Source: Oscillospiraceae bacterium
GTDB taxonomy: Bacteria > Bacillota > Clostridia > Lachnospirales > Lachnospiraceae
Direction of reading: 5' to 3'
Assembly: GCA_021771715.1 (NCBI GenBank)
Contig: JAETOO010000019.1
Location: 18,192-82,191 of the forward strand
DNA length: 64,000 nt
The notes beneath the pieces were generated by a model, which was given only the letters and a program-made list of their open reading frames with translations, was not told the DNA's origin and did no database searches. Positions 22,530 through 35,696 of this stretch are shown one piece after another (positions within the stretch are counted from its first letter, which is position 1; each line of letters begins with the position of its first letter). A program made the translations under genes and the position numbers.

Positions 22530-25112
22530 TTATTCATCCAGCTCTGCAGCATCGTCCTCCCCAGGCTCCGCCTCCTCGGCTTCCTCCTGCTTCAGCTCCT
22601 CCTCGAGGGACTTCAACGTATCCTCCTCCGTCTTCTTCGCGGATTCCTTGACACGCGCGATGCTTGCGACCTTGCAGTCCTTCTCCGGGTCGAGGCTCAT
22701 CAGCTTCACGCCGCTCGTCACACGGCCCAGGATGGAGATGTCCTCGCAGGCCATCTGAATGATGATCCCCTCCGTGTTGATCATCATGATCTCATTGTCA
22801 TGGTTGACCGCCTTGACGCCCACGACATTGCCGGTCCGCTCCATGATCTTGTAGCACTTGATGCCCTTGCCGCCGCGGTTCTGCGCCGTAAACTCATCAA
22901 TGCGCGTCAGCTTGCCCATGCCGTACTCCGATGCGATCAGCAGATACTCTCCCTGCGTGTCGAGCTGCATGCCGACGACCTCATCGCCGTCCGAGAGGCT
23001 CATGCCGATGACGCCCATCGACGCGCGCCCGGTCTTTCGCACATCCGTCTCGTGGAACCGGATGCACTGACCGTACTTCGTCACGAGGAAGATGTCCTTC
23101 TTATTGTTCGTAAATTTGACCTCGATTAATTCATCGTCGTCGCGGAGAGTGATGGCAGTCAGCCCAGTTTTTCTCACATTTGCAAAATCCGTGATCGGCG
23201 TTTTCTTCACCAGACCGCGCTTCGTCGCCATAAACAAAAACTTGCCTTCCACATACTCCCGGATCGGGATCAGCGCCGTGATCTTCTCGCCCGGCGCGAG
23301 CTGCAGCAGATTGATAATCGCGGTCCCGCGCGCCGTCCGGCTCGCCTCCGGGATCTCGTACGCCTTCAGCCGGTACACTCTGCCCTGATTCGTAAAGAAC
23401 ATCAGATAGTGGTGCGTGCTCGTCATCAGCAGCTCCTCTATGTAGTCGTCCTCCAGCGTCTGCATCCCCTTGATGCCCTTGCCTCCGCGGTTCTGACTCT
23501 TGAAATTGTCCGGCGTCATGCGCTTGATATAGCCGAGCTTCGTCATCGTGATCACCGCATTCTCATCCGGGATCAGATCCTCCGTCGTGATGTCGTACAC
23601 ATCGCGCTCGATCGTCGTGCGGCGGTCATCCCCGTACTTCTCGCTGATGATCTGGATCTCCTTCTTGATCACCCCGAGCAGCAGATTCTCGTCGGCCAGA
23701 ATCGCCCGGAACTCCTCGATCTTCTTCAGGAGCTCCTGGTACTCCGCCTCGAGCTTCTCCCGCTCCAAGCCGGTCAGCGTGCGCAGTCTCATGTCGACAA
23801 TCGCCTGCGCCTGCGCGTCCGAAAGTCCGAAGCGCTCCATCAGCCCCGCCTTCGCCGCCTGCGTGTTCGCAGACCCGCGGATGATCCGGATCACCTCGTC
23901 GATGTTGTCCAGCGCGATCAGCAGACCCTGTAAAATGTGCGCCCGCTCCTCGGCCTTGTTCAGCTCATATTTCGTACGCCTCGTGACCACATCCTCCTGG
24001 TGCCGGATGTAGTACGTCAGCATATCTTTTAAATTCAGGATCTTCGGCTGCTTGCCCACCAGCGCCAGCATGATCACGCCGAACGTGTCCTGCAGCTGCG
24101 TGTGCTTGTACAGCTGGTTCAGCACGACATTCGCGTTCGCGTCGCGTCGCAGCTCGATGTTGATCCGCATGCCCTCGCGGTTCGACTCGTCCGTGATCGC
24201 CGTGATCCCGTCGATCTTCTTGTCGCGCACCAGCTCCGCCATCTTCTCGATCAGGCGCGCCTTGTTCACCATGAACGGGATCTCCGTCACGATAATCCGG
24301 CTCTTCCCGTTGGCCATCGCCTCGATATTCGTCACCGCGCGCACGCGGATCTTGCCCTTGCCGGTCCGGTACGCCTCCTCGATGCCCCTGCGCCCGAGAA
24401 TCTGCGCCCCGGTCGGGAAGTCCGGCCCCTTGATGATCTGCAGAATCTCCTCCATCGTCGTGTCGCGCTGCTCCTCGATCCGGTTGTCGATCATCTTCAC
24501 GACCGCACCGATGACCTCGCGCAGATTGTGCGGCGGGATATTCGTCGCCATGCCGACCGCGATTCCGTTCGTCCCGTTCACGAGCAGGTTCGGGAAGCGC
24601 GCCGGCAGCACCGTCGGCTCCTTCTCCGTCTCGTCAAAGTTCGGCACAAAGTCCACGGTGTTCTTTCCGATATCCGCGAGCATCTCCATCGAGATCTTGC
24701 TCAGACGCGCCTCGGTGTACCGCATCGCCGCCGCGCCGTCCCCGTCGATCGACCCGAAGTTCCCGTGTCCGTCCACCAGAGGATACCGCGTCGACCACTC
24801 CTGCGCCATGTTCACCAGCGCGCCGTAGATCGAGCTGTCCCCGTGCGGGTGATATTTACCCATCGTATCACCGACAATACGCGCACATTTCCGGTGCGGT
24901 TTGTCCGGTCCGTTATTCAGCTCAATCATCGAGTACAGCACACGCCTCTGCACCGGCTTCAGCCCGTCCCTGACATCCGGAAGCGCCCGCTGCGAGATGA
25001 CGCTCATCGCATAGTCGATGTACGACTCCTCCATCGTCTTCTTCAAATCCACTTCATGAACCTGGTCAAAAATATTGTCCTCCACAGATTTTCCTCCTGT
25101 CATCCGATCCAC
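22530..25112 (-). CDS. gyrA: DNA gyrase subunit A
   Basis: [44 protein letters not shown]-terminal beta-propeller repeats. Confidence 0.98.
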   Translation of the reverse strand: MDRMTGGKSVEDNIFDQVHEVDLKKTMEESYIDYAMSVISQRALPDVRDGLKPVQRRVLYSMIELNNGPDKPHRKCARIVGDTMGKYHPHGDSSIYGALVNMAQEWSTRYPLVDGHGNFGSIDGDGAAAMRYTEARLSKISMEMLADIGKNTVDFVPNFDETEKEPTVLPARFPNLLVNGTNGIAVGMATNIPPHNLREVIGAVVKMIDNRIEEQRDTTMEEILQIIKGPDFPTGAQILGRRGIEEAYRTGKGKIRVRAVTNIEAMANGKSRIIVTEIPFMVNKARLIEKMAELVRDKKIDGITAITDESNREGMRINIELRRDANANVVLNQLYKHTQLQDTFGVIMLALVGKQPKILNLKDMLTYYIRHQEDVVTRRTKYELNKAEERAHILQGLLIALDNIDEVIRIIRGSANTQAAKAGLMERFGLSDAQAQAIVDMRLRTLTGLEREKLEAEYQELLKKIEEFRAILADENLLLGVIKKEIQIISEKYGDDRRTTIERDVYDITTEDLIPDENAVITMTKLGYIKRMTPDNFKSQNRGGKGIKGMQTLEDDYIEELLMTSTHHYLMFFTNQGRVYRLKAYEIPEASRTARGTAIINLLQLAPGEKITALIPIREYVEGKFLFMATKRGLVKKTPITDFANVRKTGLTAITLRDDDELIEVKFTNNKKDIFLVTKYGQCIRFHETDVRKTGRASMGVIGMSLSDGDEVVGMQLDTQGEYLLIASEYGMGKLTRIDEFTAQNRGGKGIKCYKIMERTGNVVGVKAVNHDNEIMMINTEGIIIQMACEDISILGRVTSGVKLMSLDPEKDCKVASIARVKESAKKTEEDTLKSLEEELKQEEAEEAEPGEDDAAELDE

Positions 25113-25194
25113 TCATTCTCCGTGCAATCCAGCGCCGACCCGGCCGTCAGACATCATCCTGCGTCCTCCCGTCCCGAATCGCCCGCAGTCTCCG

Positions 25195-28213
<3,019 letters not shown>

Positions 28214-28228
28214 CGGTGCACCAGCCTA

Positions 28229-28441
28229 TTATACTATTTTTATCAAGATATTTCCACATGCGGCTTCGTCGCCTGCATAAAGCTTTTTCCCGCGCTGCAG
28301 TTCGGCAGCGCCGTTCACCGTGACCTTGCCGTCCAGAATCAGGTACTTCGCCTCGACGCCGGACTCTGCGACGCCGGCCGCCTTGAGCGCCTGCCCCAGC
28401 CGGATGTGATCCTCCCGCAGCTTGATTTCTACCGTTTCCAT
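28229..28441 (-). CDS. S4-domain RNA-binding protein (YaaA-like)
   Basis: IKLREDHIRLGQALKAAGVAESGVEAKYLILDGKVTVNG between dnaN and recF. Confidence 0.88.
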   Translation of the reverse strand: METVEIKLREDHIRLGQALKAAGVAESGVEAKYLILDGKVTVNGAAELQRGKKLYAGDEAACGNILIKIV

Positions 28442-28545
28442 TTCGACTCCTCTCCGCAGCTTTCAGCTGCGCTCCCAGTCTGCCGGACACTCCCCTGTCC
28501 GAATCTGCACGTCTGCTTCCTGCCCTCTGATGGTGCCGCGCAGAC

Positions 28546-29655
28546 TCAGTCGTTGTCCACGAAGTTCACCGGCAGGATCAGGTAAATATAGGTCTGCGCC
28601 TCATCGCGGATGAAGCACGGCGCCTTCGGGTTCATATAGTAAATGTCGATCCGCTCATCGTCGATCACGCGCAGCGCGTCGATCAGAAGCTTCGGATTGA
28701 AGCCGATCTTGATGTGCTTTCCCTCGAGCGCGATGTCGATCATCTCATCCATCGTGCCGATCTGAGAAGAAATCTTGAGCTCCATGACATCGTCTGTGAT
28801 GTTCAGAATGATCGGGCGCTTGTCGCCCTCCTTCACCATCAGGGTGGCACGGTCGATACAGTCGAGGAACTCCCGCTTGTTGATCGAGACGTGCGTCTCA
28901 TAGTCGTTCGTCAGCATCTGCTCGACCCTGAAATAGTTCCCCTCGATCAGCCGGGAGACGACGACGGTGTCCTCGAACTCGAACAGAATGTGATTGTCGG
29001 TGAAATAGATGTCCACGTTGTCCTCGACGCCGCCCGAGAGGATCTTCGAGATCTCGGTGAGCGTCTTGCCCGGGACGATGACCTTCTTCGGCGTGTACTC
29101 GGACTTGAGATCGATTTTGCGGATGGAGATCCGGTGTCCGTCCAGGGAAACCACCTTGAGCTCCCCGCCGTTGATGTCGAACAGCTCTCCGGTCATCATC
29201 TTGTTGCTGTCGTTCGGAGCGATCGAGAAAATCGTCTGACGTATTACTTCCTTTAAGGTAAACTGCGAAATCGTTATCTGATAGTCTTTCTCCACGAACG
29301 GCAGGTAGGGGAAGTCCTCTCCCATCTGGCCCATGATCGAGAATTTCGCCTTTTCGCAGACAATCTGCGTGTTATTGTTTGAATCCGAGGTAATTACGAC
29401 GTCATTGTCCGGCAATTTACGGATAATCTCGGAGAACAGCTTGGCGTCGAGTGCGACGAGGCCCTTCTCCTGGATGACACCCTCCACTTTTGTCTCGATT
29501 CCGAGCTCCATGTCGTTCGCCGTGAACCGGATCTCACCCTGAGAGGCGTTGATCAGGATGCACTCGAGAATCGGCATCGTCGTCTTGGAGGAGACTGCCT
29601 TCATGACGATGCTCACACTTTTCATCAGGTCGGATTTTTTACATGTTATCTTCAT
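28546..29655 (-). CDS. dnaN: DNA polymerase III subunit beta
   Basis: Sliding clamp sequence, position between dnaA and recF. Confidence 0.97.
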   Translation of the reverse strand: MKITCKKSDLMKSVSIVMKAVSSKTTMPILECILINASQGEIRFTANDMELGIETKVEGVIQEKGLVALDAKLFSEIIRKLPDNDVVITSDSNNNTQIVCEKAKFSIMGQMGEDFPYLPFVEKDYQITISQFTLKEVIRQTIFSIAPNDSNKMMTGELFDINGGELKVVSLDGHRISIRKIDLKSEYTPKKVIVPGKTLTEISKILSGGVEDNVDIYFTDNHILFEFEDTVVVSRLIEGNYFRVEQMLTNDYETHVSINKREFLDCIDRATLMVKEGDKRPIILNITDDVMELKISSQIGTMDEMIDIALEGKHIKIGFNPKLLIDALRVIDDERIDIYYMNPKAPCFIRDEAQTYIYLILPVNFVDND

Positions 29656-29759
29656 AATAGATGGACACTCCTTTGTATGTAATCAGTTATGCACAGCCGG
29701 GCGACGGTGCCGAATAGATAGCTGAAGGAATAAAAAAGATCAGCCGTAGCCGCCTTAAG

Positions 29760-29999
29760 GGCTGTGGATAAGTGTAAAAGCCGTTTTTTCCGCGCAGTTA
29801 CGGGAAAAATGCGATGGGATAACCGTGTGAAAGCTGCCCGGATGCGGTCTGGATAACCGGTGAGTTATACACATCCCGGCAGAATCCGCGAAAATCCGGC
29901 CGGAAACAGCCGGATTGTTATAAACACACGTCCACAGCGGATACACACAGGTGTACAATGGATATCCTGTGGATAAGTGGATAACTTTGTGGATAACTT
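29760..29999. other. oriC part 1: DnaA-box cluster in dnaA-dnaN gap
   Basis: TGTGGATAA at 29763-29771, 29968-29976, 29988-29996 plus near matches (AGTGGATAA 29976-29984, ttatacaca near 29865). Confidence 0.75.
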
Positions 30000-31361
30000 T
30001 TAGCTCGGGTTGATCTTTTTCTTCAGTATCTCGATCGTTTTCTGCAGCTCCTCGGAGGTCTTGAGCTCCTGGGAGATCTTGCGGGAGCCGTGCAGGACCG
30101 TCGAGTGGTCGCGCCCGCCCATCTCGGTGCCGATTTTTTTCAGGCCGGCGCTGGTCAGGTTGCTGCACAGGTACATGGCGATCTGGCGCGGCATCACGAT
30201 CTCGCTGCTGCGCTTGTTGCCGCGGATGTCCTCGACCGATACGTGAAAGTGCTCTGCGACGGTCGAGATGATCACGGAGGGCGTGACCTCCTTCTTCTCA
30301 TCCGGGGAGATGATGTCCTTGAGCGCTTCCTCGGCGAGCTTTACCGTAATCTCGCGGTTTTCGAGCTTGCTCAGGGCGACGAGCTTGTTCAGCGCGCCCT
30401 CGAGCTCCCGGATGTTGGACTTGATGTTCATCGCGATGTACTTGATGACCTCGTTGTCGATGTCGTAGCCGTCCGTCTCCTCCTTCTTGTGGAGGATCGC
30501 CATCCGGGTCTCGAAGTCCGGGGACGAGATGTCCGCGATCAATCCCCACTCGAAGCGGGAGCGAAGCCGGGCCTCGAGCGTCTCGATATCCTTTGGCGGC
30601 TTATCGGACGAAATGATAATCTGCTTTTTGTTTCCGTGGAGATCATTGAACGTGTGGAAGAACTCTTCCTGGGTCGCTTCCTTTCCTATAATAAACTGGA
30701 TATCGTCGATCAGGAGCACGTCAACACTGCGGTATTTTTCGCGGAACTTCGTCGTGGCCGTGTTGTTGCCGTTTCGGATCGCCTCGATCAGCTCGTTGGT
30801 GAACGTCTCACTCGTCACGTAGAGGACGCGCTTTTCCGGATTCTGCTCGAGAATAAAGTGCGCGATCGCGTGCATCAGGTGCGTTTTCCCGAGTCCCGCG
30901 CCTCCGTGGATGAAGAGCGGATTGTACATCTTCCCGGGAGACTCGGCGACGGCGAGCGCCGCGGCGTGCGCGAATTTGTTGTTGTTGCCGACCACGAAGG
31001 TGTCGAAGGTGTATCTGGGATTCAGATTGGCCTTCTCCGCGCTGTCGCTGTTGTCCGTGTGGTTCACCGAGGCGAACATCTTCTTATTTTCAAGGCTTTT
31101 GGCCTGCTCCGGGGGGATGAACGTGACCTCGTACTCCTTCCCCGTCACCTCCGCGATCGCGACCTTGATCGGAAACATATATTTTTTCGTAATATAATCA
31201 ATGCCCATCTGTTCAGACGGGACAAGGATCGTAACCGTGTGGTCGGAGACGCTGTGCACCTGCAGCGGTTTCAGCCAGGTCTTGAACGAGATATCGGACA
31301 GCTCGTGCTCGACCTTGACGATGTAGAGGATTTCTTCCCATTTTTCTTTTAGTATATCCAT
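30000..31361 (-). CDS. dnaA: Chromosomal replication initiator protein DnaA (start 31361 or 31367)
   Basis: MDILKEKWEEILYIVKVEHELSDISFKTWLKPL; GGAGLGKTHL; GGRDHSTVLHG. Confidence 0.97.
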   Translation of the reverse strand: MDILKEKWEEILYIVKVEHELSDISFKTWLKPLQVHSVSDHTVTILVPSEQMGIDYITKKYMFPIKVAIAEVTGKEYEVTFIPPEQAKSLENKKMFASVNHTDNSDSAEKANLNPRYTFDTFVVGNNNKFAHAAALAVAESPGKMYNPLFIHGGAGLGKTHLMHAIAHFILEQNPEKRVLYVTSETFTNELIEAIRNGNNTATTKFREKYRSVDVLLIDDIQFIIGKEATQEEFFHTFNDLHGNKKQIIISSDKPPKDIETLEARLRSRFEWGLIADISSPDFETRMAILHKKEETDGYDIDNEVIKYIAMNIKSNIRELEGALNKLVALSKLENREITVKLAEEALKDIISPDEKKEVTPSVIISTVAEHFHVSVEDIRGNKRSSEIVMPRQIAMYLCSNLTSAGLKKIGTEMGGRDHSTVLHGSRKISQELKTSEELQKTIEILKKKINPS

Positions 31362-31429
31362 GTCCATAATCTCCAAAAATCCATTTTTTCCTACAATAAT
31401 ATTAAACCAAAAAGAAAAATTTATCAATG

Positions 31430-31745
31430 GTAAGTTTGTGGAATGTTCGTGGATAGCGGTGCGGATCGTGTGTGGATGGAATGTGAATGGTGGAAAAAGG
31501 TGTGGAAGGCGCATTTGGCGGTTCACATAAGTCGGAATGGAGAAAAAGGTCGGAAAAATGGGTGTGTATAAGCTGTGCGCACCTTCCACACCGGAAAAAG
31601 CGGGGAAAACGGGCAATGGCCTGGAAAAAGAGGTGGATATACACAGCATTTGAAAAAGATATCCACAAGTTTTCCACAGTTTGTGGATAAAATTACGTCA
31701 ACTGGATAAGTTATCAACCGGTGTGGATAAGTGTGTGGATAAAAA
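31430..31745. other. oriC part 2: DnaA-box cluster upstream of dnaA
   Basis: TGTGGATAA at 31682-31690, 31722-31730, 31734-31742; near match ATATCCACA 31659-31667 and tttccaca; strand of genes switches here. Confidence 0.8.
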
Positions 31746-31800
31746 GAGAGGCGCAGGGAAGAGCAATGCCCGAAAGGCGCGAAACTGTGAAAAATTTTAC

Positions 31801-31829
31801 TTGACGTGCTCTGAATTTCCGCATATAAT
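31801..31829 (+). promoter_or_regulatory. Sigma-A promoter of rpmH (TTGACG-17-TATAAT)
   Basis: Direct reading, consensus -10. Confidence 0.8.
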
Positions 31830-31917
31830 CAAAGCGATGTTTTGACATATGCATGGTCATTAATTAAGATACCAACTGAGATAGATTTGGTTCGGGAGAG
31901 AAGGAGGTGCCAGGACT

Positions 31918-32052
31918 ATGAAGATGACATTTCAGCCGAAGAAGAGATCCAGATCCAAAGTACACGGATTCCGGGCGAGAATGAGAACGGCAGGCGGAAG
32001 AAAAGTATTAGCTGCAAGAAGAGCAAAGGGAAGAAAAGTATTGACAGCATAG
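31918..32052 (+). CDS. rpmH: 50S ribosomal protein L34
   Basis: [44 protein letters not shown]; below ORF-track length cutoff. Confidence 0.97.
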   Translation: MKMTFQPKKRSRSKVHGFRARMRTAGGRKVLAARRAKGRKVLTA

Positions 32053-32122
32053 GCCGCAGATATGTGGCCTTTTTTGTAACTGCCCGGATTTCCGGGCAGT
32101 TACTTCTTTCTCAGGTAAAACT

Positions 32123-32503
32123 ATGATTTTTTCAGAATCCTTAAAAAAATACGGAGATTTTCAGCGCGTGTACAAAAAGGGCAGATCGTATGCCAACAAA
32201 TATCTGATCATGTATGTGTTGAAAAAGGACACGCCAAAGAGCCGTATCGGAATTTCAGTCAGTAAAAAAGTCGGAAACAGTGTCGTGAGACACCGGATCA
32301 CGCGGTTGATCCGGGAGAGTTATCGCTTGAATGAACAGAGATTTGAGAGGGGCCTCGATCTTGTAGTGATCGCGAGGCCGGGCGCTAAAGGAAGAAATTT
32401 CTTTGAGATTGAGAGCGCACTGCTACACCTTGGCAGGCTTCATTCCATTTTGCATGAGGAAGAGAGAGAAGTGAAGAAGGAACATGAAGAGCTTCATGAT
32501 TAA
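32123..32503 (+). CDS. rnpA: Ribonuclease P protein component
   Basis: [28 protein letters not shown]. Confidence 0.95.
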   Translation: MIFSESLKKYGDFQRVYKKGRSYANKYLIMYVLKKDTPKSRIGISVSKKVGNSVVRHRITRLIRESYRLNEQRFERGLDLVVIARPGAKGRNFFEIESALLHLGRLHSILHEEEREVKKEHEELHD

Positions 32504-32693
32504 GATGATCAGATTTTATCAGAAATACCTGTCGCCATTGAAACGTACGAAGTGCCCTTACATTCCGACCTGCAGCCAGTACGGCTTGGAAGCTGTGCAG
32601 AAATACGGAGCGGTCAAGGGAGGAATTCTGGCACTGTGGAGGATCCTGCGGTGCAACCCGTTTTCCAAAGGCGGCTACGACCCCGTTCCATGA
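32484..32693 (+). CDS. yidD: Membrane protein insertion efficiency factor YidD
   Basis: [38 protein letters not shown]. Confidence 0.95.
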   Translation: MKSFMIKMIRFYQKYLSPLKRTKCPYIPTCSQYGLEAVQKYGAVKGGILALWRILRCNPFSKGGYDPVP

Positions 32694-32708
32694 GGAGGAA
32701 TTTAAGGC

Positions 32709-33971
32709 ATGTTATTGACAAAGAGCACGACGTTTATTATCGGACCGGTATCCAGTCTGCTTGGATACGTCATGAACGCGATCTTCTGGCTCGAGTCTCA
32801 GATCGGGCTTGAGAACATCGGTTTGTGTATTATCTTGTTTACAATTGTTATCTATGCACTGATGACGCCGCTCACGATCAAGCAGCAGAAGTTTTCGAAG
32901 CTGCAGGTGAGAATGAACCCTGAACTGCAGGCGATTCAGAAAAAGTATAAAGGGAAGAATCAGGATCAGGCGGCCATGATGAAGATGAATGAGGAGACGC
33001 AGGCCGTCTACCAGAAGTACGGTGTTAACCCGATGGGGAGCTGTCTGCAGCTGATCATCCAGATGCCGATCCTGTTTGCGCTCTACCGCGTGATCTGGAA
33101 TATCCCGGCGTACGTCACCAACGTGAAGAATGCGTTTCTGCCGCTGGCGCAGGCTCTGATGGATGCAACCGGCGCGCAGGAGTTTATGGCCGACCTTGCG
33201 GCAAAGAACGCCGTCTCGTTCAAGGAGATGACGGAGCTGACGCTGATCGATGTGCTGTACAAGCTGAAGCCGGACAACTGGACGGCGCTCTCCGAGCAGT
33301 TCCCGGATCTGTCGTCGCTGATTATGAGCACGCAGAAGGACGTAGACAAGATGAACTACTTCCTCGGCCTGAATATCGCGGATTCCCCGTCCTCGATTTT
33401 CCAGTCGGCAATCGCCGCAGGCTCGGTGCTTCTGGTGATCGCGGCACTGCTGATCCCGGTGCTCTCCGCGGTGACGCAGTGGCTGAACACAAAGCTGATG
33501 CCGACGCAGGGCGATGACAATCAGAACGACAGCTCCAGCACAATGGCCTCGACGATGAAGACGATGAATGTCATGATGCCGCTGATGTCCGCAGTCTTCT
33601 GCTTCACGCTGCCGGTAGGTATGGGCATCTACTGGATCGCCGGCGCGGTGATCCGCAGCATTCAGCAGGTGGTGATCAACCGGCGCATCGACAAGATGGA
33701 TATGGATGAGGTCATCAAGCAGAACATCGAGAAGATCAACAAAAAGCGTGCGAAGCAGGGACTTCCGCCTCAGAAGATCACGAACACCGCGAAGATCAAC
33801 ACAAAGACGATCGAGCGTCCTGTGGAGGAGGTATCTGAGGAGGAGCGCAAGAAGAAGATTCAGAGCTCGACAGACTACTACAAGAGCACGGCGAAGGCAA
33901 AGCCGGGCAGCCTTGCATCCAAGGCGCAGATGGTGCAGCAGTACAATGAGAAGCACGCGAAGAAGAAGTAA
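32709..33971 (+). CDS. yidC: YidC/Oxa1 family membrane protein insertase
   Basis: TPLTIKQQKFSKLQVRMNPELQAIQKKYKGK; locus context. Confidence 0.95.
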   Translation: MLLTKSTTFIIGPVSSLLGYVMNAIFWLESQIGLENIGLCIILFTIVIYALMTPLTIKQQKFSKLQVRMNPELQAIQKKYKGKNQDQAAMMKMNEETQAVYQKYGVNPMGSCLQLIIQMPILFALYRVIWNIPAYVTNVKNAFLPLAQALMDATGAQEFMADLAAKNAVSFKEMTELTLIDVLYKLKPDNWTALSEQFPDLSSLIMSTQKDVDKMNYFLGLNIADSPSSIFQSAIAAGSVLLVIAALLIPVLSAVTQWLNTKLMPTQGDDNQNDSSSTMASTMKTMNVMMPLMSAVFCFTLPVGMGIYWIAGAVIRSIQQVVINRRIDKMDMDEVIKQNIEKINKKRAKQGLPPQKITNTAKINTKTIERPVEEVSEEERKKKIQSSTDYYKSTAKAKPGSLASKAQMVQQYNEKHAKKK

Positions 33972-33986
33972 GGGGGAGAGACGGTT

Positions 33987-35210
33987 ATGGATTCTATTCG
34001 GGTAACGGCAAAGACAGTCAGCGAGGCGATCATGGAGGCTGCGATCCAGCTTGGGACGAGCAGCGACAACATCGAGTACACCGTGGTGGACGAGGGTTCC
34101 AAGGGCTTTTTCGGAATCGGAGGCCGCAAGGCGGTGATCGAGGCGAAGAAGAAGTTCACCGATGAGGATTTGATGAAGGAAGTGTTCGGCGATCTGCAGG
34201 AGAAGCCGAAGCGGGAAGGCAGAAAGGAACAGCCCGCGCGAGAGCCGAGAAAAGAGGCGAAGCGGGAGCAGCCGGCGAAGGATCCGAAGAAGGAGATGAA
34301 GAGGGATCAGCCGGTGAAAAAGGAGTTCAGAAAGGAACAGCCGGCGAAGGAAGCGTCGGAGGCTGCTCCGGAGGAGAAGAGAGAGGCTGCCGCGAGCGTC
34401 TCTGCGAGAGAGCCGAAGAGGGAGCCCAGAAGAGAAGGCCGCAGGGAGGGCAGGAGAGAGAATCACCGCCCGGCCGGCGAGGAGCGCAGACCCCAGCGCC
34501 CGGCGCCGGGGATGGCGGCGGAGCCGAAGGAGACGCAGCCGGAAGAGGGACCGGAGAGAGTCGGAAAGTCGGAGACTGAGGCAGTCCTGCATGTAGAAGA
34601 GCTGCAGGCTGACAAAGAAGCGATGAAGGCCGGACAGGCGCAGAATGCGGAGCGCTCCGAGGAGACATCGCATGAGCCGAGGACTCCGCGTGTGCCTGCA
34701 GATCCGGAGGAGGCGAAGCGCCGTGCAGTCACGTTCCTCGAGGAGATGTTTCGCGTGATGGACATGAAGGTCGAGATCCGCGCGGAGTTTGAGGATGACA
34801 CGCTGCTGGTGGACCTGACCGGGGACGAGATGGGCATCCTGATCGGCAAGAGAGGCCAGACACTCGACTCGCTGCAGTATCTGACCAGCCTGGTTGTGAA
34901 CAAGGGCAAGGCGTCCTACGTCAGAGTCAAGCTCGACACGGAGGACTACCGGAGCCGCAGAAAGGCGACGCTGGAGAACCTGGCGAAGAACATCGCGTTT
35001 AAGGTGAAGAAGACGAGAAGGCCGGTATTCCTGGAGCCGATGAACCCGTACGAGAGACGGATCATCCACTCGGCGCTGCAGAATGACCCGTACGTGACGA
35101 CACACTCTGAGGGCGAGGAGCCCAACCGGAAGGTCGTCGTGACCCCGCGCCGGAAGAACGAGCGGCCTGTGGGAGAGTTCAGGAGAGCGGAGTACCGGAA
35201 AGAGCAGTAA
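33987..35210 (+). CDS. jag: Jag/KhpB RNA-binding protein with long charged low-complexity linker
   Basis: Jag-N (MDSIRVTAKTVSEAIMEAAIQLG), KH (GILIGKRGQTLDSLQYLTSLVVNK) and R3H domains. Confidence 0.94.
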   Translation: MDSIRVTAKTVSEAIMEAAIQLGTSSDNIEYTVVDEGSKGFFGIGGRKAVIEAKKKFTDEDLMKEVFGDLQEKPKREGRKEQPAREPRKEAKREQPAKDPKKEMKRDQPVKKEFRKEQPAKEASEAAPEEKREAAASVSAREPKREPRREGRREGRRENHRPAGEERRPQRPAPGMAAEPKETQPEEGPERVGKSETEAVLHVEELQADKEAMKAGQAQNAERSEETSHEPRTPRVPADPEEAKRRAVTFLEEMFRVMDMKVEIRAEFEDDTLLVDLTGDEMGILIGKRGQTLDSLQYLTSLVVNKGKASYVRVKLDTEDYRSRRKATLENLAKNIAFKVKKTRRPVFLEPMNPYERRIIHSALQNDPYVTTHSEGEEPNRKVVVTPRRKNERPVGEFRRAEYRKEQ

Positions 35211-35310
35211 AGAGAAGACAGAAAAGAAAAACCTTACAGACGGCGGATCGGCTGTTTTGCAGCCTGTGTCCGGGGATGTGCAGGATGGAAACAGTGTGAT
35301 AGAAGGAGAG

Positions 35311-35348
35311 GACCAATGGCATGTCAGGGCGTGGCATTGGTCTTTTTC
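35311..35348 (+). terminator. Rho-independent terminator after jag
   Basis: gaccaatg ... cattggtc followed by tttttc. Confidence 0.75.
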
Positions 35349-35428
35349 TCATAATTGCTTATCGAAAAATCATGTGGAAATCGTTCAGGCTATGTTCTGG
35401 ATGACACAGTTTAAAAAGTTTCGTGCAA

Positions 35429-35612
35429 TCTGCTGCGTCTGCGTTTAAGGATTCGGCATAGTCTGCTGTGTCTGCGTTTAAAGATTCGGCATAGTCTGCT
35501 GTGTCTGCATTTAAAGATTTGGCATAGTCTGCTGTGCCTGCGTTTAAAGATTCGGCATAGTCTGCTGCGTCTGCGTTTAAAGATTCGGCGTAGTCTGTTG
35601 CGTCTGTGTTTT
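35429..35612. repeat. 33-bp tandem repeat, five full and one partial copy
   Basis: Unit tctgctgcgtctgcgtttaaagattcggcatag starting at 35429, 35462, 35495, 35528, 35561, 35594. Confidence 0.95.
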
Positions 35613-35696
35613 TTGAGTTGGGCTTTCGAAATAAATAGATTCGAAAGAATGGTACAGGAAATTCTGATAGGCGATATTGACAGGAAGGAAATCAGG

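Noticed and set aside
28229-28490. 113-aa alternative minus ORF overlapping the S4 protein
   Set aside because: Different frame from the conserved S4-domain protein with no recognisable domain.
32712-35105. 797-aa minus-strand ORF opposite yidC and jag
   Set aside because: Shadow frame of two clearly coding plus-strand genes; Leu/Arg-rich composition typical of antisense ORFs.
35429-35612. CRISPR array
   Set aside because: Repeat units are contiguous without unique spacers; the same holds for arrays at 40648, 41841 and 45312. No cas genes seen.
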